Shown: piece after piece, positions 1 to 13,400 of the stretch
Numbering within the stretch: the first letter of the stretch is position 1
Layout of the letters: every line of letters begins with the position of its first letter
Source: Panonychus citri
Taxonomy: Eukaryota; Arthropoda; Arachnida; Trombidiformes; Tetranychidae
Direction of reading: 5' to 3'
DNA length: 64,000 nucleotides
Assembly: GCF_014898815.1 (NCBI RefSeq)
Contig: NW_026515433.1
Coordinates: 1,200,501 to 1,264,500 of the forward strand
Position numbers and translations under genes: made by a program
Notes under the pieces: generated by a model
Databases searched by the model: none
The model's input: the letters and a program-made list of their open reading frames with translations, nothing else
Told to the model about the DNA's origin: nothing

Positions 1-106
1 CACCACTGGTCCAAACAATATTAAGAATCTCAGTGTCATAGTTAATGTGAACACCTTCATGGGTAATTTGGAAACTGAAAGCCACAGCTTGATGGGCTTC
101 AGCCAT
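1..106 (-). CDS. CPT1: Carnitine O-palmitoyltransferase 1, N-terminal exon (partial)
   Basis: The reverse strand from the ATG at 106..104 reads an open frame running off the left edge. It starts MAEAHQAVAFSFQITHEG, which is nearly the start of animal CPT1 (MAEAHQAVAFQFTVTP in vertebrates). CPT1 sits in the mitochondrial outer membrane and makes acylcarnitine from acyl-CoA and carnitine, the control step of fatty-acid import. This N-terminal segment is the regulatory, malonyl-CoA-responsive cytosolic part. Only about 35 residues are visible, so the catalytic domain cannot be judged. No frameshift is seen. The start is chosen because the conserved Met is the family's own initiator. The gene belongs to the left neighbour region, with its promoter inside this window. 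Confidence 0.85.
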   Translation of the reverse strand, partial: MAEAHQAVAFSFQITHEGVHINYDTEILNIVWTSG

Positions 107-1528
107 GATTCAAATGGAACGTTTGCAGTTAAAGAGAAGAAAAACTGAAAAGAGAAAAAGAAAAACAATTTTCAATTATAATGGAATCACAAATTAACGA
201 TAAACAGTAATGATAATGATGAAAGAACAGAACAAAAAAACAAAGAAATTAGAACATAAAACAAAACTGTTTTTCTGGTTTCTCACTGGTCTCCATTCAG
301 TTAACGCAACCTCACTTAGTGTTGGATTATTGAAGCTTATAAGGCGCCTTCCTTGAAGCCATTTGCTTAAGCAATTAGTTAATCCAGAGAAAGTATCAAA
401 TCTAATTGACGATAATCAACTGATTAATCGGTAGATTGACAAGTACGAAGTTGGATGATCGTTCTTTTCAAATTATTCCCTGAAAAAGCTTCATGGTTAT
501 TCTTAGACTAATCGGATGAAATGTTTTCTGTTTCAACTCGGTGAATGAATTTTTTTTGTTTCTCTTTCAATCTTTTTTTCTGGTCATTTCTCGTGGAGAA
601 TTGGTCATTCAATCATTTGATTGAATCAAATGTTCTGATCATTAAATGGGAGGTTAATTTTGCTAAAAGATGCAAAAGTGACCATCACAAGTAAAGGAAG
701 CAATTTTCAGTTCGATTAATGAATTCAAGAGTTTTCTTCTTGTTATCTAACAATATAGTCTATCATTTAGAATAACAATCAAAACCAATTGGAATTGTAA
801 TAGTGATAATGGAAAATCAAATCTAAAGACAATGAGACAAAAATAACATGGCGCTTATTCTGGGAGAATAGAACAAAGAGCAAAAAGGTTAATGACATGA
901 AGCTTATTTTCTATTCTATTCTATCTGTTAATCTAATCTCGATTTATGTGATTAACCCGAATGATTAGATAACTTGATCTAATAAAATATAGACCATTAG
1001 GATAATCCAAATTAAAATAATGTAACAATCTAACAATCAATTAAAACTATTGTATTAATAGAAACACTTACCAATTTCTAAGGTCCAGTTAACCAAAAAC
1101 ACATCACAAGTCAAAACCCAAAGGTGAATGAAGGGTTTACATGAACAACAGTTAATCACAATCACTAGTTTCCAACCAAATGAAGAATCAACAATTTACG
1201 AATAGTCAAATTAAGAGGACAATCTAAAGACAATTGAATTAAACCTCATTAATGATAAACCGAAACTTGATCCGAAAATGAATAAAATTAAATTTAGAAT
1301 AACAAATCGAAGCTCCATCTGTTGTTGCCGAAACTTATTATTCTCGAAAAAAGTTGCACAATTAGTTAATCAGTTAGAATCTTCAATCGACATGATGAGT
1401 TTAATTAGATAATCAAAAGGTGGTTTATTGTTATTGATATGTTCTGATATAATACATTAAAATTAACTTACAACTTGAGACAATGAGTTTGATTACAATC
1501 GGTGAATGATTAGTTAATTTTGTAACAA
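107..1528. other. Intergenic: CPT1 upstream region and homeobox 3' flank
   Basis: No coding signal is seen. It should hold the CPT1 promoter and 5' UTR, since CPT1 starts at 106 on the reverse strand. The sequence is AT-rich and dense in AACAATTA/TTAATTGT-type words. Confidence 0.5.
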
Positions 1529-2359
1529 TTAAAATGACTTTTTACTAAGAAAATGATCATCTCTTAATGGTGATAAGTTAATTGTTGTTGTTGTTGTTGT
1601 TGGGGGTTTTGTTACTGATGATGAAGGTGATATTGTTGTCGATATCAATGAATTAGATCTTATTGGATTTGATGGATTAACGGAAACACTATGAACATCA
1701 TTTGAACTGTTTTGATTATCGTGATTTAGATTGTTGTTGGTTAATATTATTCGATTTTTCATTGATTTCCGGTGTTTTGCTCGTCGATTTTTGAACCAAA
1801 CTTGAATTCGAGATTCAGGTAACTGAATTAACATCGATAATTGTTCACGAGCAGTTAAATCCGGATATTGAACTTTACTGAAAGTCGCTTCCAATACTTG
1901 AAGTTGATGATGGGAAAAAGCAGTTCGACTCCTTCGTTGTTGTCGATTTGATTGGTCACAATTATCTGACAATTTATCCAATGTTAAACCTAATTTCCAA
2001 TTAAACAGTAATCAAAAGTTGAGAAGAAAATCATCAATTTAAATTCGATAGATAAAATTTCCACTCAAATTAGATGAACATTCATTTCCGATTTTGGTGA
2101 AAAAATTAATTCTCATAACAATCTAAGAAATTGATTAGAACTCACCTTGATTTCTAGGATGAAAATCGAAAAGACTTCGATCTTGATTGATAAACGATGA
2201 GACCAATTGAGAATCGTGATGTTGAGTAGTAGAAGTTGGAAAAGGCCAAAAGTTTCTCGATCCGTAAGCAAAAGTAGCTCCATTCGCATGTCCAAGTAAA
2301 TGATGAAAATTAGAACCAATTAACGGACCAAGAAATCGAGGATCACTATAAATATTCAT
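1529..2359 (-). CDS. Paired-like K50 homeobox transcription factor (Otx/Dmbx-like)
   Basis: Two exons: 2359..2146 and 1989..1529, joined across a 156-bp intron with a CAAG|GTGAGT donor and ATTAG acceptor. The phase fits (a Gly codon split G|GT), giving 224 residues. The homeodomain starts RRSRTAFS, includes [10 protein letters not shown], and ends in [19 protein letters not shown]. Lys at homeodomain position 50 places it in the Otx/Goosecoid/Pitx/Dmbx K50 group, which binds TAATCC. RRSRTAF and an upstream LTL motif favour Dmbx, while VLEA and LPESR favour Otx, so I leave the orthology open. Homeodomain factors act in the nucleus, typically in head and neural patterning. The tail is rich in Asn, Ser and Thr. 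The start Met (MNIYSDPRF) is the first in-frame ATG. An additional 5' exon cannot be excluded. Confidence 0.8.
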
Positions 2360-3731
2360 AATCAATTAGAAGAAAAAAAGATGATCAATCAAAATTCGAA
2401 AAAATATCAAGAGAAAAAAGTTTTGTCCAAAGCGATAATAGTTCGAGGTGAATGATCAAAGTGAATGGGCATCGATGATTGTTGAATTAGATTTAAGCCA
2501 GGAAAGGATAACATTGGTTGAGAATAGAGAAGCCAATGAATTTTTGATTGGCTGCGCATCATAATATTGATGAAGATGAAGATGATGAGGATGAGGATGA
2601 GGATGAGGATGATATTTAAAGTGGCCTTTTAACATCAATAGACAAAAATGAGCTTAGGGTTAGAAGTCATAAGAAAATAGAAAAGGATATTTGTTATCAC
2701 TGGGAGTGAATGGGGAGTGACTCCCTTTTTGCATCTTCGACACATTGAGAAAAAAACAAACAAACAAATGCTCTTAGCATCCTCATCCCTCATCATCATC
2801 ATCTTTCAACAGCCTTATTTCAATAAGACGATGAGGATGCGGATGAAAAACTCAAACAAATTAACACACTTTTGTTTTGTTGTCGAAGAAGAAAAAAAAG
2901 TAAATTCGAATATATTTTTTTACTTCTCTCTCTTCAAAGATAATCTTTTAAAAGCTCATTACCATTAGAAAAGGTAAATTGTTTTCGATTGTGTTTTGAA
3001 TACTTAGCATTCGATGGGTGAGTCGAGGAACCATTTCAATTTGGTAACCATTCATTTCCTATTAGAGTTAATCTGATTTTCTGAACGAATGGTTAACAGA
3101 TAATCTCAATTAACACTAAACTGTTACAATTCTCGTCGATGTGATTTTAGCTTCGAGGCTTTTAATTGTAACCAAATGAGAGAAACAATTAGAAAGTTTT
3201 CATTGAAATCGACAATAGTTTTGGGAAAATATATTTCCAACTGATGATTAATTGTTTGCATTAGAATTTTGATTCAAGTGGATTTAGAAAATAGATTTCA
3301 ACATACATTATTGCTCGTTCATTGGAATCATGTGTTGATTAAAAGTAATTTGATTCTAATTAATGATTACATTAGTATCATTATATTATGGTGTTTGTTT
3401 GATCACTGATTCTGTTAACAAAAGGGTTTAATCAAATAATGAGTCAACAATGGGAAATAATTACCTCTGTTATTTACTCTAAATCTTGAAACCTTTTTGC
3501 TTGACCACAACAACAACAACAAAAAAGTTCACCAATTAAGGGTCAGTTTTATCTTCTAGGGTCCTCTAAGTAACCGACAAGAGGCAGAGTGACCACTAAC
3601 AATATGTATTCTGGTCAAGTCCCATTTGGGTCAACAATTTTTTGCCTTTGTTAATTTCAACTATTTCCTCTTGGTGAACTTTTTCAATGACCACTACTCA
3701 ATGGTCACTAATGTCCAACAATTATAAAGAT

Positions 3732-3783
<52 letters not shown>

Positions 3784-4699
3784 GATGATGATGATGATGA
3801 TGATTAAGAAATGAATAAATAGTTTGATTATTGACATTGAATAGATTATAATAATCAGGGTGAGAGGATAAAGATGATAATCAATTCAAATATATTATGA
3901 CTATTAATTGGATAACGAAATTAAATCAACCTAAGCTAATGGAGTTTATTTTTAAGATTAACTACCAAGAATCAATTTTGTTTCCTTAAATCATAACAAT
4001 CTACTCAGTTAATCAATTGGAAAATGAAACAAAAGCAACAAGAAACGCTGAAAGAATAACGGATAATGATGCTAATGATTAAGTGAAAACAATTCACAAT
4101 TACGAGAAAAATTTCCATCAAATTTGAATTCAATGTCCAGAAAATTTGATAACCTTAAAGGCCTGGGATTGGGATATTGGAGATATTCGTTGGATTTTTA
4201 CGATTATTTTTCGAAAGAAAAAGTAAATTGTAAATAAGATGATTATCAATCGGTAATTGAGTGAATGGATAAGATGAAGATGAAGATGAGGAAACAATTT
4301 AAAAGGTAAAACAGAATCAAATTGATTTAGAATAAGGATAAATGGGATAAACTCTAAGTATCTGAAAGCATAATAATGTTTATGCCTTTTGTTTTCATGG
4401 GGATTATGTCTTAATGTTCATGATAACACAATTGGCTTTGGTGATTTCCAATGAGAAAGGTTATCATCACAATTGAAAATCCATCATCATCATTATCATC
4501 ATTTGTTACCATTGTTATTAGTAATATGATAACATTCAAATAATATTGTTACTTAAAGATTATTTTATCCTCATCTTCATCCTCATCTTCTTAAAACCTA
4601 TTGGGCATCCGTATTATTCAAGATCCATTTAAAGTATCATATCCGGATGGATTATTTATCTTTATTGGAAGAGGACTTTAGATGATCAATATTGATTCA
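2360..4699. other. Intergenic, homeobox upstream region
   Basis: No supported gene. It holds GATGAG-type microsatellite sequence near 2575-2620, whose translation is a His-Pro run, and the long GA/GAT microsatellite at 3735-3803. The homeobox promoter should lie at its left end. Confidence 0.45.
3735..3803. repeat. (AG)n followed by (GAT)n microsatellite
   Basis: About 22 uninterrupted AG units run directly into about eight GAT units. This is a compound simple repeat and is likely length-polymorphic. Confidence 0.95.
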
Positions 4700-5590
4700 T
4701 TATCGTTCATAGGTCAATTTTACCTGGAAACTTTGACCATTCCGATGACCAGCATTGCCGATTTGTTGATGATATTTCGGTGCTTTGATCAATAATCGTT
4801 CATTTTGATTCCACATCGGCACGAGATTTGGTTGATTAAATTGTCCTGGTTTAACTATCGTCGGTTTACCGGTCAGTTTATTTAAACGGATCTCTGGATA
4901 ATCTGGACATTTGATTGTTAATGGGCTGAAGGCTGAATTTTCTGGATTAACTGTAATCATTTGATTAGATAATTTATTCAATGGCTTCTGATTTTGATTC
5001 TGGACATTTTGACAACATGATTGTGTGCATGTTGAACTGGTCAGTTTACTTTGATTCTTTGGTCCAGTTTCAATTCCTGATCGGTCATTTACCATTTTCT
5101 CATGGATTTCATCATATTCCTCTTTACGACTTTTCTCAATCATGTCACAAATTATTTGACTGATTAACAATCTACCCTGTATAATACACCGTTTAATCCG
5201 TTCAACCGCAAATCGATTACCGGTCAGTATTGGACGCAGGTCTTTCCCAATCTCCTCGATGATCCCTAATAGTTGATCATAATAATCAACTTGCCGATTC
5301 TCAGGTAACTTTTTCTGCATCCATGAAAGTGCCTGATAACTTGGGTACATTGGCACATTGGTGGGTATTGGCACCATTGTCGGCAGGCCACCTTCAAGAA
5401 ATGACGGAGCAAACAAATTGAATACATTTGACCTTTGGTTGGTCACTTTAGTAGCTGGACATTTGTCAATCAAATTATTTTCACTTTTCACCTTTGAAAC
5501 TTTTGGTTCACTCAAAAATTTAGATTCACTTTTCCGCTTAATTGTTTCACCATCAGACTCTGATTTAATTTTCCTTTTCACTAAATCCAT
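4700..5590 (-). CDS. CDK2-associated protein (DOC-1 family), long form
   Basis: Single-exon frame of 296 residues starting MDLVKRKIKSESDGE. Residues about 100-160 match the C-terminal domain of CDK2AP1/2: YYDQLLGIIEEIGKDLRP, then AVERIKRCIIQGRLL (vertebrate CDK2AP1 has YAELLAIIEELGKEIRP and AMERLKRGIIHARGL). In that family this domain forms a helical dimer, and the protein is a subunit of the NuRD chromatin-remodelling complex that also restrains CDK2. The vertebrate protein is about 115 residues, so this one has a Lys/Ser-rich N-terminal extension and about 130 extra C-terminal residues with PEIRLNKLTGKPTIVKPG. An upstream Met 14 codons earlier would add an unlikely hydrophobic leader and was not chosen. 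Nuclear role is inferred from the family. Confidence 0.8.
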   Translation of the reverse strand: MDLVKRKIKSESDGETIKRKSESKFLSEPKVSKVKSENNLIDKCPATKVTNQRSNVFNLFAPSFLEGGLPTMVPIPTNVPMYPSYQALSWMQKKLPENRQVDYYDQLLGIIEEIGKDLRPILTGNRFAVERIKRCIIQGRLLISQIICDMIEKSRKEEYDEIHEKMVNDRSGIETGPKNQSKLTSSTCTQSCCQNVQNQNQKPLNKLSNQMITVNPENSAFSPLTIKCPDYPEIRLNKLTGKPTIVKPGQFNQPNLVPMWNQNERLLIKAPKYHQQIGNAGHRNGQSFQVKLTYER

Positions 5591-6361
5591 AACAATTAAG
5601 TTGATTATCAAACAAATCAAACAGACAATCAATTATTACTACAGACAAATAGTTACAATTTGATTAACCTTAGTAAATTGCTCAATTGTTACCCTTTCAA
5701 ATCATTGGTTAATCATCATTGAGATGACTAATAATCAATAGCCAATGATCAAGTTTACTCTTGATGTTGATTTAATTACTACTCTACAATCAGTTGATTA
5801 CATAATTTTTGGTCATTTTTACCGCGAAAATTGTTTAATTTGATTTTAATTACAAAGAGGTAGGAAATATAATATAAAATTGGGATTATCTTGAAAGGAT
5901 TAGGTCATTTGGTTGTTTCATATTTATATATAAAAACAATTGATGATTTTAAATTGTTTGTTTGATTTAAAATTAAAAAAAAAGAATCTGGAGAAAATAA
6001 ATTGTTACAATCAATCACAATCAGAATATATCAACATGGAAAAAAATTGTTGATTTAAATTTTTCGGATCTCATCAAGTTGCTTAATTGTTGATCTACTG
6101 ATTATATAATTGGAAAGTATAAGTTGAGAAAAAGTAAAATCCTATTTTTCTTGTATCACAGTAATTGCTGGTTAATTGTTGCTAATTGTTTTGGTGACAA
6201 CAATCATTGCAACATCAATCGGATTAATTAGAGTCCAAATCTTTTGTGATCATTTTTTGGTAATGAGCTTCAATTTTATCCAAGCAAAGATTAACATGTT
6301 CACCTCGAACTTTAATTGTCTTCTCATTGATCTTGATTCTAATCAAGTTTCGTTCATCAAT
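5591..6361. other. Intergenic between CDK2AP-like gene and ABCD gene
   Basis: AT-rich, no coding signal. It contains the CDK2AP-like promoter side and the 3' flank of the ABCD gene. Confidence 0.45.
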
Positions 6362-9300
6362 TCAATCACTTTCATTCTGTGATTGAAAATCAGATAGATC
6401 GTTCATCTCATCGGATTTAGGTGATTCAGATCTTCCCTCCTCATCGGTTGAACCTGAAGTGGTACTTTTATCTCGAGTTAGAACATCAGAATTTTCACCA
6501 AGAATCGAGCAAAGTTCAACTAATCGCCGTTGAATTTTAGGGACACCGTCCAGTTGCTCTTCGAGCTTTTGTTTCTCATCTCGTAAAGACAATCGAGTAT
6601 TGGTGTCCAATGGTTCTAATCGCCATCCACCAAGTCCGTCAAATTGCAATAGATGAGTATGAAATTTCCAGAGTGAAGGTCGATGGGTAATTGTGATTAA
6701 ATTAATTCCGTAATCTTTAGTTAATTGGTACATTTTACTTTCGACGTCAATGGAAACAGCGCTGGTACATTCGTCTAACAGAGCAAATTTGGGTCTGTAA
6801 AAGAAAATTGAAAAGTGATTAGTTAATTGTTGTTAAAACTTCTACATTGTTTCATCTTGTTGATCAACAATCAATTTAAATTACGTATATACAAAGGTGA
6901 GTCAATTAGGTTGATCATTGGGTTGAATAGTTTTGCCAACTTGTTGATTAGTATCAATGAAAAAGTGACTTTAATTAATTGCTATTATCCCTTCAAATTA
7001 AGGCTAATTTCATAAAAAATATTAATCATCACGTAACAATTGATTGTAAAAAATGTTTAATTAGTTCAAGATTGGGTGAATCAAGTATATAATCAATGAA
7101 CTGTTAAAAATGACTGATCAAGTTAAATTGTTTACGATGGTGAATAATGATTTAAACTGATCAGTAGCTCAATTAATTAGCTTGAAAGAGACTGAAAAAG
7201 TTTCCAATTTGTTAACAATCAGTCAATCACAGAGATCGTTGATTTCTAGATTGAGAAAAAGGTTAACATTTGATTTGCTTTAATTGTTATTTCCTGATTA
7301 ATGATAATCATCGGATAAGACACTTGAAAAGTACTGAATAACTGGTTTTGATTAAATTGTTCCTGACAATCAATTGATTTGCGAAACTTCATCTTGGTTG
7401 AGTGATCAAAACAATCATGATTGTTGTGAAAAAAAAGAAGTGATTAACTGAACTTGAGTAAAATCTTAATGATTTAAACACTAATTGTTGTAGGGAAAAA
7501 CAATTGTACCAGTAATTGAGAAACTACAAAGTATCACAATTAACACACACAACTCGTTAATTGTTACGATCAATACAAAGGATTTTAATGGTTTTTGTTT
7601 CCCTACGACAAAACTGTTAGTTAATAAATCAAAATTGACCAAAAAAATGTCAAATTAATTTTTACTATCAAATAATTTAACCTTCATTTTGATTGTTGTA
7701 ACTATAATTAAGTGAACCGGGAAAAAATCAGGCAACATTTGGATACAAGGGCTAACAATTTAAAAGTAATTAAGTTGGAGTAGTTGATTGCAGGGTAAGT
7801 GAAGATTATCAAATTGTAAAGAGGAAAATGAAATTAACTTTTTGAAAACTAATTTAATTGTAGAGAAAACAATTAGAATTAATCATTTGAACTAAACGTT
7901 ACAATCAATCTCTCAGAAATTCCGATTACAATGTGTCAATAATGATTAATCAATTCTGATTAACTGATTGTGATCTTTTTTTCCTCTCTCCTTGTCAATC
8001 GATACAAAGAATCAAATCTTTCTCAACAAACATTTACACTCGTTTTTCGAGCGCTTTCTTGATTTAAATTGATTTTCTATCGGCACAATTAACTGATTGT
8101 TCAAATTTTCACTTTACCTGTGATAAAATAATCTTGCGACTCCGATTCGTTGTTTCTCCCCACCAGATAGAGTATCTTTCCAATCTGCTCTTCGATCCCA
8201 ACCTTCATCTTTTCGTATTAAGTAATCGAGATGAACTTGATTTAAAATCTTTTCTAAATCTAAATCAGTGATCCCTTTTTGTAACATTTCTTGAGCGCAA
8301 TCGGGATAAATGACCTGATCACGAAGAGTACCAAGTGACATGTATGGACGCTGAGGAATATAAAACATTTCCTTGGTCGAGGGTCGATACAATTTACCAC
8401 CAAATATTGGCCAAAGACCGGCAAGTATACGGAATAATGAACTTTTACCACATCCATTTGGTCCAGTAATCAATAGATGCATATCTCGAGTCATCTAATA
8501 ACAATTAAGAAATCAATTGATAACAATTACTATTTATGATCATGACCGTAAAATGTACTCAAATTGATTGTTATCTATTAATGAGAATAACAAACTCATT
8601 GAGAGAGAGAGTGAGAGATAACAATTAGTTGTAACATTGAAGTGTATTGACGAATAACGTTGATTGTTGTAATTAACTTTACCTTGAATGACAATTTGGG
8701 AACAATAACATCGTAATTCGGAGTGATGACAGGTACATCAACGAGTTCGATAAAATCTTCGACAACGATCACTTGTCCTTTTTGAGCTAAAATTCCCTCG
8801 GCGGTGAAACAAACGTCCGGAGGAAGAGCCCCTCGTCTCTTTGACGATTCAGTTCCGGCCTTTTTATACTTCCCCTGACTGACCTCTTCGAAAACGGTAA
8901 ACATTCTGGCCACACGTTTGGTATATCCAGTTAACTCAATTAGCTGAATGGGAAAAATTCATTTAGAATGTATAATTAGAAAAGAGAGAGAGAGAGTTGA
9001 ACTTACTTCTTTATATGAAGACATTAATCTTTCAGCGGCATCACCGCCGGCGATTAGAATATTTTTCGCTGTGGTCATATATTGGGTTCTCTCACTAATA
9101 TCCTCTTGAATATCATAACTTGTGCTCTCTGAGGTTGATTGAACACCATTCTCTTGACTATATGAGCTTCCCTTTCCGGTCATCACAGGTATCGCAATGT
9201 TGACCATTCCAAGGGCACTCCAAACGTATTTCATCAAAAATTGTTCAAACATAATGTACCAAAGTCTTTGATTATATATCACATTCATTTGCTGGGCTAA

Positions 9301-10442
9301 AGCTTTGTAAGCTCTTTGGACAACATTCAGCTCGATCTGATGTCCACCATAAAAAGCGATCTCTTCGGCATTGGAAATCACTCTTGCATGGACCGAACGG
9401 AGGAAACCTTTTCTCCGGGCTTCCTCCGACACAAGAGACCCAAATTTAGGTGAGATCCACCTTAATATTCCGTGGGTTGATATGATGGCCACTGCATTCA
9501 TTAACTGACCATAACCTCCATATCGACCATATGAGCCCATTTGTCGTGACATTTTAAGCAGAGTATAAGTTATCAGGAATAGGTCAAGTAACGGTTTGGT
9601 GACACTCGAGTAAAGGTGAGCACAATGTTGACTGAAACTAATTATATCGTCGGTTAAACAGTGATCTGGATTTTCGAGTCGACCATCCAAATTAGAGACA
9701 GCGTAATATGTTTGATTCTTAAAGTACAATTCATAACCATAACGAACTAAACGAGTACGAAAAGCGAGAGCAAGTTGATTTTCCAGAAAACGAATTGAAC
9801 TATTGATAAATGTCGCGGGGACAGCGATTAAAAGCCATTTGGTCAACATTGATGCGAAATTGACAACATCCCGACGAACGATGTACTTGACCACTTGACC
9901 TTCCAAATTGGCCACAAAAATAGACAAAAGGTTCGGGAGACCAGAGACATTGTGTGAAGTAAAAGTAAGGCCACTTCAACGGTTCTTATACCGGGAACCA
10001 TGATACGAATTAATTTAACTAATTGTATGATAAATGTAACATTAAATCCAGTTAGAGTTTGAAACTGTCTTAAACTTTTAACAATTGTGTCGATAACAAA
10101 GTCCATAATTGTACCATCGCGAATGCCAAAATTAGTATAATCCTCTGTGGGCTTAGATGAATTGCAATTTGATTTACTGGCCGATCGAGTGCTAATTGAA
10201 TTAAGTAAATCTTGATCTTTAACGGGCTCTCCTTTATCATTGAAACTATCGAGTCCGGTGATCTTTTCCTGGATCGAAGTGGCCTTATCCTGACACGACG
10301 AGATTATCTTAACGACCACTGGAGTACCGAATTTGTAAAAATACAAAGCGAACACTAATCCAGAAGCGACTCGAGTGAATTGATGATGAGGAATCGCGTG
10401 AGTGTCACTGAATTCCCGTAATTTTGATAAAACGGCGGACAT
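6362..10442 (-). CDS. ABCD1: Peroxisomal ABC half-transporter, ABCD1/ABCD2 (ALDP) type, with one frameshift
   Basis: Four exons: 10442..9007, 8943..8683, 8494..8118 and 6794..6362, all with GT..AG sites and matching phases. About 835 residues once one missing base is allowed for. ALDP-type transporters dimerise in the peroxisome membrane and import very-long-chain acyl-CoA. Seen: transmembrane part with [17 protein letters not shown] and the EAA-like [12 protein letters not shown], Walker [10 protein letters not shown] (about residues 577-585), [19 protein letters not shown], signature [10 protein letters not shown], Walker [13 protein letters not shown] and switch [12 protein letters not shown]. 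These match ABCD1/2 better than ABCD3. Exon 1 has a break at the A-run 9926-9929: RTF is in one frame and the rest (IFVANLEGQ) in the next. One more base in the run restores a continuous frame and makes exon 1 divisible by three. Intron 3 (1323 bp) shows no gene. Confidence 0.9.
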
Positions 10443-13400
10443 GATGATCTAAATAGCTGATTAAATGGTGAGCCGATGATAAAGATGAACCAAATTGTAG
10501 GGATAAATTGATGTAACGATGGTAACTAATGATCGGCTAAATTTAGAGCTGGAAAAAATTAAGAATCAAATTAGTTTTATATATTAACAATTAACAGGTT
10601 TTCACTTTAACCAAATAAGATTATCAAGTCTAACGAGTGTTAGTTTGCAATTAGAGTGAAAAAAAAGAGTTACCAATCAACAGTAATTGTGTTGGATTAA
10701 CATTAGATGATTAAGATTATACAAGAGATTTAATTAGTTGATTGTGATTGTAAACATTGAGGGAAACATGTGATTATCTTGATAGATAAAAACAATGGGT
10801 TGAAATTGATTGGAAATCATCATTACTATTTCTAAACAAATTAAGGGCTAATTGTTTCTGGATGGAAAAGGTTAATTAAAATGGAAACAATTAATGATAA
10901 TCAACAGAAATGAGCAACGATTTGATAGTTTACTTGTATTTGGGTTAAAAGACGGGAAAAGAGGAGACATAAACTTGATCGTTATTTATACAATTGTTGA
11001 ATTATATTCATTAACCAGATTTGATTAAATCAACTGAGTAGTCTAAATAGTCAATCAAATGATAATCGTTCATCCGAAAACAGTTTACCTTTAGAAAGAC
11101 AATAAAAATTAAACGATTGATGATAAACCCAAAGTCTCAGCTGATTAACTGGTTAATCAGTTGAGTTATTAACTGAGATCGTCACAGAATAACAGTAATC
11201 TCAATACGTTTAGATGTAAACAGTTAGTGAAAGTTAATTGATTATTGGAAATAAATTGTAACACAGTTGAAATTAATTGTTGAATTGTTGGGCTAAAATG
11301 TGAGCAATTAATGAAAGGAAAGAATCAACTTTAAATCCGATAAACAAACATCTCAACACTTGAGTTGATCACTTGAAGGCACAAAGAGTTGCAATGTTAA
11401 CACATGGGAATTGGGGTGACGCCTTTTAACTGAACACAAGATTAACCATATTATTGGATTAAAATGAATTAAATCAAATAGATTAACAGGATAATAAGGA
11501 AATTACCATAATTTAATAATCCGTATATTGGCTCAGGTGAGTGAACAATAAAGACACGAAAAGGGTTACGTTGCAAACGTCAATCCGAACATGAAATTTT
11601 GAGAAACAATCGATTTGAAATATAAATGGAAAATATTGGAAAAAAAATTGAAGAGAATCACAATCAAGAGAATTAACAATTTAACCAATTGTTGAAATTA
11701 ATTGTTGATTGGCAAGATGGCGATGGCGATGGCAATGGTGGTGGAATAACAAAAATACAAAACAAAATGTTGATTATGTTTAAAAATATCAAAAAGTTAC
11801 AATAATAGTAAGTGAAATGTTGTCGAGACTTTGATTTGGGTTGTTTATTATTGTAACTAAACAGGTTTGACAAGATGATGAAGATGAAGATGAGGATGAA
11901 GATGATGAAGATGATGAGGTAAATAATGGAAAGAAAAAAGAAAGATGATTCTGGTGTATCAGTTAATTCCTAACTGTGTTACATGAATGGTGACGCAAAC
12001 ACGATTCCACACCGATTGATCTCAATTAAGCCTCATCTGATTGTTGTTTAGTTGATTGGTTGTTTGTATCAACTATTTACTAATCATTACGAAGCTCAGT
12101 TGAGTATTAGTTGTCGTTTTTACGATCACTTGGTGAAATCACAATCGTCGTGATTTGATTGAACATTTCACTCGAATTTGAATTTTACCTCAATAAGAGT
12201 GAAGTTAATGATCTTAACAAGGTTTAATTTCGGTTCATTTTAAGGTTAATTGTTATACTAATTGTCTAAGAGGTTCTCATTTCTATGTGATCTCTCATAT
12301 TTTTGATTACCTTTAATTGCTACAATTTTATGTAACTTTTATTTCCTTGATTAGATGTCATTTGTGGGATTTTCGGCGTTTTAATCAGTAAAGATAATCA
12401 ACTCTCTATGAAAATGATTGATTAATTTACCAAAAGTTAATCAAAATTAATTGTCTTTTCTCATGTGACATTTACTGATTTGTCAATTTTATTTTTACAA
12501 TTAAAGGTCAATCTTTGCTGGAATAGTTTTTGATTGTTGATTGGAATCATATTCAATCATGATTAGGTTAAGATCAATTGAACAACGAAAACAACTTAAG
12601 GTAATTCAATACGAAAGGGAATTTAATTGCTCAATAAATAGTGAGAGTAATTTAGGTAACAACAGTTGGTCTCATTGATAAATTGCTCCTGATTGTTAAC
12701 TAGATTTAAAGATAATTGTGATCGGAAAACTGGTTTAACAGGAAAATTATGTCTACCAATTGGACACAAAGTTTTGGTCAATTTTAAGTTCACTTATTAA
12801 GTAGAGGTCAAGATGACCCACCCATTAATAGATTGTAGTGATTAGTCCTCATCGAATTACAATTAATTGTAAACAAATTTATGTTTGCAGTGATTGTGAG
12901 AATCTCTTAATGAGATTCCAACGGTGTATGAAATCAATTTCAATTACAATTGAGAATTAATAGAATTTAATTTTCTAGTTAATTATTGTTTGATTGGTGA
13001 GGTGATTTATAAATGGGTTTTTGTGGAGTTATAAATATTAATAGATTGTCAATCAATCAGTGAAATTGCTTTCGTTGTGATCAAAGTGTTAATTTGATTG
13101 TTTGGTGATACACGAAATGATTAACATGATTTTGTCTCTATTTTTATAAGTTAATGACTGTGATTGTCAGTGGATGGGTTTAGAGGTGAAAGAGATTTGG
13201 AAAAGAAATGGAAAAAGGTTAAACCGCAATTAGTGGTAACTAGATTTGATTAAAATTAATTGTCTAGAATATATCACATGATTCAATTTGATAAACTGAA
13301 TCAGCTATTGTTAGTCTAACGCTGGAAGAAAAAGTTAATTGTGAACAAATTGATTAAAACAAAATTAAGGTGAATTCTATGTGCAAAAGATATTGTAAGT

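Noticed and set aside
2456..2638. His-Pro repeat frame upstream of the homeobox gene as a 5' exon
   Set aside because: The repeat is the translation of a GATGAG microsatellite, and no donor in it fits the phase of the next exon.
11673..11873. Reverse-strand 66-residue frame with a Pro-Ser run
   Set aside because: Simple-repeat translation, no recognisable features.
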